The notes beneath the pieces are model-generated. The model did no database searches, was not told the DNA's origin, and saw nothing but the letters and a program-made list of their open reading frames with translations. From an uncultured Clostridia bacterium (GTDB lineage: Bacteria; Bacillota; Clostridia; Oscillospirales; Ruminococcaceae), in contig CAMTHN010000043.1 of the NCBI GenBank assembly GCA_947072265.1, positions 1-5,618 on the forward strand: 5,618 nt of DNA, in the 5' to 3' direction. The position numbers and the translations under genes were made by a program. Of the stretch, positions 1-5,178 are shown piece after piece (position 1 is the stretch's first letter; each line of letters opens with the position of its first letter).

Positions 1-140
1 ATATTAAATTGACCAGATATAGATTCAAAATCTTTTTTTGACTTTGGAATAAAAAATATAAAAATTAAAGCTAATAAAATACATAATATTATTAGAAGTA
101 TCTTTCTATATTTACTATATTTAAATAACCCTTTTAGCAT
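1..140 (-). CDS. N-terminus of an unrecognised membrane-anchored protein (partial, runs off the window)
   Basis: An open frame begins with ATG at 138-140 and stays open to the window edge, giving 46 complete residues and part of another. The protein starts MLKGLFKYSKYRK, a short basic stretch, followed by a strongly hydrophobic segment at about residues 14-32 rich in Ile, Leu and Phe. A charged stretch (PKSKKDFES) comes next. This is a signal-anchor or signal-peptide layout with the N-terminus inside. The start is preceded by a weak purine-rich site (AGTGGTG) about five bases upstream. The gene lies 67 bases after the third collar-fibre gene, on the same strand, so it probably belongs to the same transcription unit. 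It does not show the W-containing collagen repeat of its neighbours in the visible part. I do not recognise the family. That the gene is real is supported by the start context and the clean transmembrane segment, but only a fragment is seen. Confidence 0.6.
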   Translation of the reverse strand, partial: MLKGLFKYSKYRKILLIILCILLALIFIFFIPKSKKDFESISGQFN

Positions 141-207
141 TATAACACCACTATAGCCTTTCTATAATTAATTTTAAATAGTTAAATTATTATGCCCATA
201 TTATATA

Positions 208-1680
208 TTAATTAGCAACTTTTGCACCTGCAAATATATAATATGCAACATATCCTGTTGGTTGTTTGGAATTAAATCCAGCCTGGGTTCCTGTATTTAA
301 ATTAACTGTAGAAGTTGTAGAAGTTTGTCCCTCTGATTGGGTTGTGAAAGCATGGCTGTGTAAACCAGCATTTTCGGTCTCTTCCACACCATATGCACCC
401 GTTACATTTGTTCCATATACATATGTAGAAAAAGGATTAGTTCCAGAACTGTCCACTAAGTATGTTTCATACTTATGTTCATGAGCTCCAGCGGCATTAA
501 ATTGAAATGATATCTTATGACTATGAGATATATCTATACTATAAGCATTATCTGGAAGATTCTCTTCTTCAAGAACTATCAAATCATTACTGCCAGCTTC
601 GGATCCAACAGGATTCTTATCATCGGACATTGCTAAAACTTTTCCTCTCAAATCTGGCACTATATCAGATCCAACAACCGAATAAAGATCAGGATATTCA
701 TGTATTGAAAATTTTTGACCATTAGCTAAAAACCAGCCTGGAGGCATAAGATGTGAACTAATTTCTGAAGGAAATAATCTCATTTCACCAGCAGAAAATC
801 CGCCAGAACCACCCATCTCACCTTTTTCTCCTTTTAAAGACATGATAAAGTCTGATTCTGTTTTATCAGTATTAGAAGGATCTGATTCTTTCCATACAGT
901 ATACGCACTATCTCCTATTTCGCCCGTTTCTCCCTTTAACGAAGAAATAAATGTTGATAAATCAGAATTACTATTATTTATATCAAATTCTCTATATATA
1001 TCTAATGCAGATTTTCCTCTTTCTCCTTTATCACCTTTTAAAAAATTAAAAAAATCAACAATAAGGCCATCTGTATTAGAATCTTTTAAATTTTTCCAAG
1101 TATCATATGTACTATCTCCATTTGGACCAGTTATTCCTCTTAAAGAAGCAACAAAATCAGATTCATCTAAAAATTTATTTGTTGTAGAACTATCTCTCCA
1201 AGTAACATATATACTATCTCCTTTTTCTCCCGGAATTCCCTTTAAAGACCTTATAAAATCCATTTCTGTTTTACTAGTTCTAGAAGGATCAGCAGATTTC
1301 CAGATTTCAAAAGAACTGTCTCCCGTTTCTCCCATTTCTCCCATATTTCCTTTTTCGCCTATATCACCATTTTCTCCTATTAAAGAATCTATAAAAACAG
1401 AAGTATTTCCATTATTGCCCATATCTTTCCATATATCAAAAGAACTTTTTGTTTGTGTAGAAAGATATATTAAGAAAACTATAACTGAAGATAATAAAAT
1501 TAAAGATAAAATAAGTTTTCTTTTTTTCAATACAGCAGGATCCACAAATTTAAAGTTATTACCTGCAGACCTTCTATTTTTAAATTTAAAAAAATTAATA
1601 TTTTGAACAGATCTTTTGCCAGATATAATTCTTACAACATCTGGTTTTTTTCTACCATTAATCCCATTAGGCATACTCAT
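208..1680 (-). CDS. Membrane-anchored collagen-like protein with phage tail-collar domain and HxH fibre head, paralogue 3 (490 aa)
   Basis: Probably a trimeric envelope fibre built like a phage tail fibre. A basic cytoplasmic tail (1-55, ending KKRK) is followed by a single transmembrane anchor (about 56-73). Six repeats start at F81, F124, Y158, Y192, L226 and Y260. Each holds an aromatic-x-x-W or Y core, an acidic/DF segment, S-L-[KR]-G and Gly-X-Y triplets. The first repeat carries six consecutive triplets (102-120), the others about two. A tail-collar domain follows at about 298-375, with GEMR, PPGW, YPDL, VPDLRG (341-346) and GSEAGS. The head (about 376-490) has three HxH motifs at 386/388, 400/402 and 441/443, then the conserved ending YIFAG. 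The start is set by GGGGAG six bases upstream; ATG two codons later is less well spaced. The gene lies 52 bases after paralogue 2. Compared with paralogues 1 and 2 it has a longer N-terminal tail and a four-residue insertion in the collar (SSHLMPPGW region). Family assignment is firm; the ligand and role are unknown. Confidence 0.9.
   Translation of the reverse strand: MSMPNGINGRKKPDVVRIISGKRSVQNINFFKFKNRRSAGNNFKFVDPAVLKKRKLILSLILLSSVIVFLIYLSTQTKSSFDIWKDMGNNGNTSVFIDSLIGENGDIGEKGNMGEMGETGDSSFEIWKSADPSRTSKTEMDFIRSLKGIPGEKGDSIYVTWRDSSTTNKFLDESDFVASLRGITGPNGDSTYDTWKNLKDSNTDGLIVDFFNFLKGDKGERGKSALDIYREFDINNSNSDLSTFISSLKGETGEIGDSAYTVWKESDPSNTDKTESDFIMSLKGEKGEMGGSGGFSAGEMRLFPSEISSHLMPPGWFLANGQKFSIHEYPDLYSVVGSDIVPDLRGKVLAMSDDKNPVGSEAGSNDLIVLEEENLPDNAYSIDISHSHKISFQFNAAGAHEHKYETYLVDSSGTNPFSTYVYGTNVTGAYGVEETENAGLHSHAFTTQSEGQTSTTSTVNLNTGTQAGFNSKQPTGYVAYYIFAGAKVAN
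808..1440 (-). repeat. Six collagen-like stalk repeats in paralogue 3
   Basis: Residues 81-291 form six tandem protein repeats with starts spaced 43, 34, 34, 34 and 34 residues apart. The shared pattern is [YF]-x-x-W, a polar stretch, D-F-x-x-S-L-[KR]-G and then G-x-x-G-x-x. Repeat 5 has Tyr in place of Trp (LDIYRE). The repeats are diverged at DNA level, unlike the near-identical repeats near the right end of the window, so they are old and not recently expanded. Confidence 0.85.
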
Positions 1681-1686
1681 AAAAAA

Positions 1687-1692
1687 CTCCCC
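1687..1692 (-). promoter_or_regulatory. Ribosome binding site of paralogue 3
   Basis: GGGGAG on the minus strand lies six bases before ATG at 1678-1680. It favours this start over the in-frame ATG two codons downstream, which would be twelve bases away. Confidence 0.7.
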
Positions 1693-1732
1693 TTTTGAAA
1701 ATTATAAAAATATAATTTAAACAATAATAAAA

Positions 1733-3148
1733 TCAATATCCTGCAAATATATAATAAACTATATATTTAGTACTTTGTCTATTATCAATAGCTGTTTGTC
1801 CACCCGTATTATTAATGAATACATCAACATTTAAAATATCCTGTTGAACATCATAATTTCCAATTGTATGTGTATGATCAGAAGATGGTTTTAAATCTGT
1901 ATTACCTTGAAGACTACCCTTACCTTTTGGTCTATTGGTCGGAGTTAAACCTGGTCCATAAGGAGTACCAATAGTTCTGGTTAATTTATGAGTATGTAAA
2001 CCGGCATCATCTGTTTCCATGGATATGTTAGCATGGCTATGATCAATATTAAAAGTTAAAGTCTTACTTGGTAACATAGCCTCGCTTAATAATATTTCAT
2101 TAGATCCTGCAAAACTTCCAATTGGATTTAATCTATCTGCCATTCCAATTGTTGTTCCTCTTAAATCTGGAACTATGTCTTTACCTAAAGTATAAAAAAG
2201 ATCTGTATGTTCTATAGGATCAAATGCAGATCCATCAGCTTTTAGCCATCCTTCTTCATCTATTTCACCAAGAAAAGCTCTAATTTCCCCGACTTTAAAT
2301 CCACCGCTAGCTCCAGCATCTCCCTGTTCTCCTCTTAAAGAATTTAAATAATCTTGAACTGTTAAATCATTGTTTTCCGGCTTTAAATTCTTCCAAACTT
2401 CATATGATGACAGCCCTTTTTCACCTTTAGATCCAGTAAGTGATGCTAAATAATCTGCTTCTGAAATAAATCCATCCCCTGCATTTTCTTTTTTCCATGA
2501 TTCATATGCATTTAATCCTTCAATCCCTTTAGAACCACGAAGTAAATCTAAATATTCTTTATGAGTTTTATCTTTATTTTCTGGATTTTTTCCACGCCAT
2601 AAATCATAAGCAGAAAAACCTTTTAATCCAACTTCTCCCTTAAATGAGTTGAAAAAATCTTGTTCAGATTTAGAAGAATTTATAGGAAGTTTTGATTTCC
2701 AATTATTATAAGCACTTATTCCTTTAGACCCCTTATCCCCAACCAATGTTTCTAAAAAATCATCTACATTCTTATTTTGATTTGAAGCATCTGACCTTTT
2801 CCAATTTTCATATGCAGAAATTCCCACGTCTCCTTGAGCTCCTTCGTTTCCAATAAGGCCTTTATCTCCAGATTCACCTTTAAGTGACTGTATATAATCA
2901 GATTTAGAACCATTATTACCTAAATTTCTCCACATATCATAAGAATCTCTAGCATTACTTAAAATAATACTGCCTGTAATAACTACAGCACAAGAAAGAA
3001 TAGAATAAAAAATAGTTTTTTTAATCATATTTGTCTTTCTTTCCATTGCCAAAATATTATCACTTTTTAACCCTCTAGATTGTTTTTCTTTATTAATTCT
3101 AAAGTTTTTAGAATCAGAAACTGAACTTTTATCATGTGCAACATTCAT
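1733..3148 (-). CDS. Membrane-anchored collagen-like protein with phage tail-collar domain and HxH fibre head, paralogue 2 (471 aa)
   Basis: The architecture matches its two neighbours, so a trimeric membrane-tethered fibre is inferred. A Lys-rich cytoplasmic N-terminus (1-44) precedes one transmembrane helix (about 45-63). Six repeats begin at Y70, Y113, Y147, Y181, Y215 and Y249, all with the Y-x-x-W core. Six consecutive Gly-X-Y triplets occupy 91-109 of the first repeat. The collar domain (about 287-360) shows GEIR, EEGWLKADG, TDLF, VPDLRG (326-331) and GSFAGS. The head has HxH motifs at 370/372, 385/387 and 425/427 and ends in YIFAGY. AAGGAG ten bases upstream supports the ATG at 3146-3148. 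The stop is TGA, exactly where the family C-terminus is expected, which argues that TGA is not read as Trp. A Pro/Gly/Lys-rich stretch at about 395-420, between the second and third HxH, has no counterpart in the paralogues. A cleavable signal peptide ending near SNA (about 64-66) cannot be excluded, but the long polar N-terminus favours an uncleaved anchor. Confidence 0.9.
   Translation of the reverse strand: MNVAHDKSSVSDSKNFRINKEKQSRGLKSDNILAMERKTNMIKKTIFYSILSCAVVITGSIILSNARDSYDMWRNLGNNGSKSDYIQSLKGESGDKGLIGNEGAQGDVGISAYENWKRSDASNQNKNVDDFLETLVGDKGSKGISAYNNWKSKLPINSSKSEQDFFNSFKGEVGLKGFSAYDLWRGKNPENKDKTHKEYLDLLRGSKGIEGLNAYESWKKENAGDGFISEADYLASLTGSKGEKGLSSYEVWKNLKPENNDLTVQDYLNSLRGEQGDAGASGGFKVGEIRAFLGEIDEEGWLKADGSAFDPIEHTDLFYTLGKDIVPDLRGTTIGMADRLNPIGSFAGSNEILLSEAMLPSKTLTFNIDHSHANISMETDDAGLHTHKLTRTIGTPYGPGLTPTNRPKGKGSLQGNTDLKPSSDHTHTIGNYDVQQDILNVDVFINNTGGQTAIDNRQSTKYIVYYIFAGY
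2309..2941 (-). repeat. Six collagen-like stalk repeats in paralogue 2
   Basis: Residues 70-280 hold six repeats with the spacing 43, 34, 34, 34, 34, as in the other two paralogues. Typical units read YDLWRGKNPENKDKTHKEYL followed by D-L-L-R-G and two Gly-X-Y triplets. The span is 633 bases in each of the three genes. Confidence 0.85.
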
Positions 3149-3158
3149 AAATGAAACA

Positions 3159-3164
3159 CTCCTT
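3159..3164 (-). promoter_or_regulatory. Ribosome binding site of paralogue 2
   Basis: AAGGAG on the minus strand lies within the 38-base gap between paralogues 1 and 2, ten bases before the ATG. The short gap shows no convincing promoter, so cotranscription is likely. Confidence 0.75.
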
Positions 3165-3186
3165 AAAAATTATATATAGTAAAATA

Positions 3187-4590
3187 TTAATTAATGATAC
3201 CCGTATATATGTAAACAGCGGAATAATATGTTTTTTGTCTATTATCTAAAGGCGTCTGTTTTCCTATTCCATTAATATTAAATCCTCTTGTTTGAAATCC
3301 TTCAAATGAATCAAATTGACCCTTCATATTGTGGGCATGTTCTCCATTTTCTGATGTTTCATAACTTTGGGTAACGCCATCAGAATTACTTGTATAAGTC
3401 CAACTTGGACCAGAAAAATATGATCTATTATAACTAACTTTTCCTTCATGCTTATGAGACCCTGTTTCATTAGTTACACCTGATATAGTATGAACATGGG
3501 AATAATCTAACGTTATATCTAAATTAGGTAGATATGATTCGTTTAATAATGTTGTTGTAGATCCTGATAAACTGCCATATGGATTTTTATCATATGCCAT
3601 AGCAAAAATTCTACCTCTATAATCGGGTATTTTATTTGTTTTTAAAGCTCTAAAAAGATCAGGATATTTATTTCTATCAAAAGTTCTTCCATCTAAAGGC
3701 AACCATAAAGGATCATTCATTTCTCCAGCAAAAAATCTCATTTCTCCTGGAATAAATCCAGCTAATCCACCCTTTTCTCCTCTATCTCCTTTTAAACTCT
3801 CTAAAAAATCTTTTTCAGTTTTGTCTTCATTATCAGGTGAAATGGATTTCCAGACTTCATATGCATTTAATCCATCTCCACCTTTTTCACCTTTTATTAA
3901 ATTATGAAAATCTAATAATGTAGTATCTTCAGTATTATTTTTAGCTTCTTTCCAAAGTTCATACGGTGTAAGTCCATTGTTTCCAGAATTTCCTTTTAGA
4001 AACTCTATAAAATCTTCTTCTTTCTTATCAGTATTATCTGCCCCAGAACCTCTCCACACTTCATATGCACTTAATCCATCTCCACCCTTATTACCGACAA
4101 GAGACTTTCTAAATTCTGTCTCTCCCCTATTGGAATTTTGCAAATTATATGTTTTCCAAATCTCATAACCATCATCACCAGAAGGACCAGTAGTTCCTTT
4201 TATTGTCCTTAAATAATCATCATGAGTTAAATTTTGATTATTACTACTAGCAATTTTCCAAGCTTCAAAAGACCCAGATCCAGTATTTCCAATCACTCCA
4301 GTATTACCGATATCTCCACTTCCACCAATATTTCCCTTTAGAGAGTCTATAAAAACCGATTCAGGTTTATCATTTCCTAAACCTTTCCAAATATCATAAG
4401 GTGTTTTTGCATTAGAATATATTAATAAAACAGATATTGCAAATAATATAGTTCCTGTTAATCCAAAAACAATTCTTTTTTTTAACTTTTCTCTTTCTTC
4501 AAGAATTTTTATATTTTTACTAACAAATCTATTGGATTTTGGTCCTGTAGATTTTTGTTTATTTATTTTTTTATTTGATGGTTGGTTCAT
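3187..4590 (-). CDS. Membrane-anchored collagen-like protein with phage tail-collar domain and HxH fibre head, paralogue 1 (467 aa)
   Basis: First of three tandem fibre-like genes. The cytoplasmic N-terminus (1-39) is rich in Lys and Asn and ends LKKR. One transmembrane helix spans about 40-58. Six repeats start at Y65, F108, Y142, Y176, Y210 and Y244 with the core [YF]-[DE]-x-W. The first has six Gly-X-Y triplets (86-104). The tail-collar domain (about 282-355) contains GEMR, PLWLPLDG, YPDLFRAL, IPDYRG (321-326) and GSLSGS. The head carries HxH at 365/367, 379/381 and 418/420 and ends with DNRQ (449-452) and VYIYTG. The chosen ATG (4588-4590) has AAGGAG eight bases upstream. An in-frame TTG seven codons earlier lies upstream of that site and is not used as start here. 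The gene is separated from the PAAR-like gene by 182 bases containing a strong hairpin, so it may have its own promoter. In phage, collar and HxH head domains bind receptors; that this one does so from a membrane anchor is inference. Confidence 0.9.
   Translation of the reverse strand: MNQPSNKKINKQKSTGPKSNRFVSKNIKILEEREKLKKRIVFGLTGTILFAISVLLIYSNAKTPYDIWKGLGNDKPESVFIDSLKGNIGGSGDIGNTGVIGNTGSGSFEAWKIASSNNQNLTHDDYLRTIKGTTGPSGDDGYEIWKTYNLQNSNRGETEFRKSLVGNKGGDGLSAYEVWRGSGADNTDKKEEDFIEFLKGNSGNNGLTPYELWKEAKNNTEDTTLLDFHNLIKGEKGGDGLNAYEVWKSISPDNEDKTEKDFLESLKGDRGEKGGLAGFIPGEMRFFAGEMNDPLWLPLDGRTFDRNKYPDLFRALKTNKIPDYRGRIFAMAYDKNPYGSLSGSTTTLLNESYLPNLDITLDYSHVHTISGVTNETGSHKHEGKVSYNRSYFSGPSWTYTSNSDGVTQSYETSENGEHAHNMKGQFDSFEGFQTRGFNINGIGKQTPLDNRQKTYYSAVYIYTGIIN
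3766..4398 (-). repeat. Six collagen-like stalk repeats in paralogue 1
   Basis: Residues 65-275 hold six repeats with starts spaced 43, 34, 34, 34 and 34 residues apart. The first unit is three residues shorter before its S-L-K-G and has four more Gly-X-Y triplets than the others. Triplets here are rich in Asn, Ser and Thr compared with the Glu/Lys-rich triplets of paralogue 3. Confidence 0.85.
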
Positions 4591-4713
4591 TAAAAATTCT
4601 CCTTTTACCAATAAATTTATTATATATAATTACAAAACTTATAATTCATATATCGACAATAATTAAATCTCATAAAGATAATGTAGAAATTGGAAATTAT
4701 ATAATAATATCTT
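4591..4713 (-). promoter_or_regulatory. Leader region of paralogue 1, possible promoter
   Basis: Between the hairpin and the first fibre gene lie 123 very AT-rich bases with no gene. On the minus strand a perfect TATAAT (4624-4619) could serve as a -10 box and would give a leader of about 20 bases before the start codon. No good TTGACA-like -35 box sits 16-18 bases upstream of it, and such a hexamer is expected by chance in this composition. The call rests mainly on position: after a likely transcript end and before a gene set. Confidence 0.3.
4599..4604 (-). promoter_or_regulatory. Ribosome binding site that sets the start of paralogue 1
   Basis: AAGGAG on the minus strand lies eight bases before ATG at 4588-4590. 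Since it falls inside the reading frame that would open from a TTG at 4609-4611, it indicates that translation starts at the ATG. Confidence 0.75.
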
Positions 4714-4766
4714 TATATAATAAATTTTGTGAAATATTTTTAATATTTCACAAAATTTATTATATA
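4714..4766 (-). terminator. Perfect 25-bp AT-rich inverted repeat after the PAAR-like gene, probable terminator or processing hairpin
   Basis: Positions 4714-4738 pair with 4742-4766 without a mismatch, leaving a loop of three bases (TTT on the plus strand). The structure starts six bases after the stop codon of the PAAR-like gene, the usual place for a transcript end. Neither side carries a clean run of U after the stem, though the outer stem is made only of A and T, so part of the 3' arm could act as the weak tract. It may instead protect the 3' end of the upstream mRNA or reduce read-through into the fibre genes. That it is an inverted repeat is certain; its role as terminator is inferred. 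Confidence 0.55.
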
Positions 4767-4772
4767 TATTAA

Positions 4773-5159
4773 CTATTGACCTGTATTTTCAATAGTAATT
4801 GTTCCTATTCCCGTAACTTGAAGATTAGAGCATAAAATTTGATGATTATCAGTCAAAATACTAACACCATTAACTTTTACAGCGGATGGTTCCCCAATCC
4901 AATCTCCTCTAAGCATAACATTACATGGAGGTTTAGGTATAGCCGGAGTAGGTGGAATTCCATTACATAAACCAAAAGCGGCTGGAGGAAGATTTAATGC
5001 AATTACAATATCTTTTATAGTTAAAACTTTTTTTCCTGCTAAATCCATTGTAGAATTTAGACTAGGGCTAAGTACACTTGGTGCACTTCCATAAGAACAC
5101 TTACAAACTGCACCATCAACTACAGCAATACCCCCTGGTCCAAATATAACTTTATTCAT
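4773..5159 (-). CDS. PAAR-like protein of the DUF4280 type (128 aa)
   Basis: A small soluble protein with no signal peptide or membrane segment. The order of motifs matches the DUF4280 PAAR-like family: DGAVCKCSYGSAP near the N-terminus (16-27), a short segment at about 45-51 (VLTIKDI), FGLC (62-65), a Pro-rich stretch with PPC (77-79), GDWIGEP (85-91), VNGVSILT (96-103), LC (109-110), and an ending GTITIENTGQ. Five cysteines (19, 21, 65, 79, 110) fall at places where the family usually has Cys, and could bind metal or form disulfides. Length is typical. PAAR and PAAR-like proteins cap the spike of type VI secretion and related contractile systems and can carry effectors, but DUF4280 proteins also occur apart from known secretion loci. 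The ATG follows a good site (AAGGTGGTGA, one mismatch to the 16S complement), and the upstream gene ends only 19 bases before, so the two are likely cotranscribed. No tube or VgrG-like partner is in view. Confidence 0.8.
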   Translation of the reverse strand: MNKVIFGPGGIAVVDGAVCKCSYGSAPSVLSPSLNSTMDLAGKKVLTIKDIVIALNLPPAAFGLCNGIPPTPAIPKPPCNVMLRGDWIGEPSAVKVNGVSILTDNHQILCSNLQVTGIGTITIENTGQ

Positions 5160-5163
5160 AAAT

Positions 5164-5173
5164 TCACCACCTT
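5164..5173 (-). promoter_or_regulatory. Ribosome binding site of the PAAR-like gene
   Basis: AAGGTGGTGA on the minus strand differs by one base from the full 16S-complementary AAGGAGGTGA and ends four bases before the ATG at 5157-5159. It occupies most of the 19-base gap after the preceding gene. Confidence 0.7.
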
Positions 5174-5178
5174 ATTTA

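Noticed and set aside
189..218. Possible promoter for the left partial gene (TTGCTA, 18 bases, CATAAT on the minus strand)
   Set aside because: Both boxes are imperfect and overlap the 3' end of paralogue 3. Such matches are expected by chance in this composition, and cotranscription is simpler.
266..725. Two plus-strand open frames of 72 codons
   Set aside because: Both are antisense to the head and collar of paralogue 3, which carries clear protein motifs; the plus frames carry none.
842..1606. A 254-codon open frame on the plus strand
   Set aside because: It lies antisense inside the repeat stalk of paralogue 3. Its Ser-Pro-rich periodic content is the mirror of the Gly-X-Y repeats, and it has no ribosome binding site.
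1698..1718. An 8-bp AT-only inverted repeat between paralogues 2 and 3
   Set aside because: It is too short and weak to be a terminator, and it lies just before the ribosome binding site of paralogue 3.
1733..1735. TGA read as Trp (mycoplasma-type code)
   Set aside because: The TGA falls exactly at the family C-terminus after YIFAGY, and Trp residues in the repeats are encoded by TGG.
3977..4168. A short plus-strand open frame
   Set aside because: Antisense to the repeats of paralogue 1, and explained by the same repeat composition.
808..4398. Regular repeats considered as a CRISPR array or mobile element
   Set aside because: The periodicity is at protein level (34 residues, 102 bases) inside continuous reading frames, with no conserved DNA repeat and no transposase or terminal inverted repeats.
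4575..4772. A 65-codon plus-strand open frame across the intergenic region
   Set aside because: It covers the start of paralogue 1 on the opposite strand, consists of AT-driven Ile/Tyr/Lys codons and includes the hairpin; no ribosome binding site was found.
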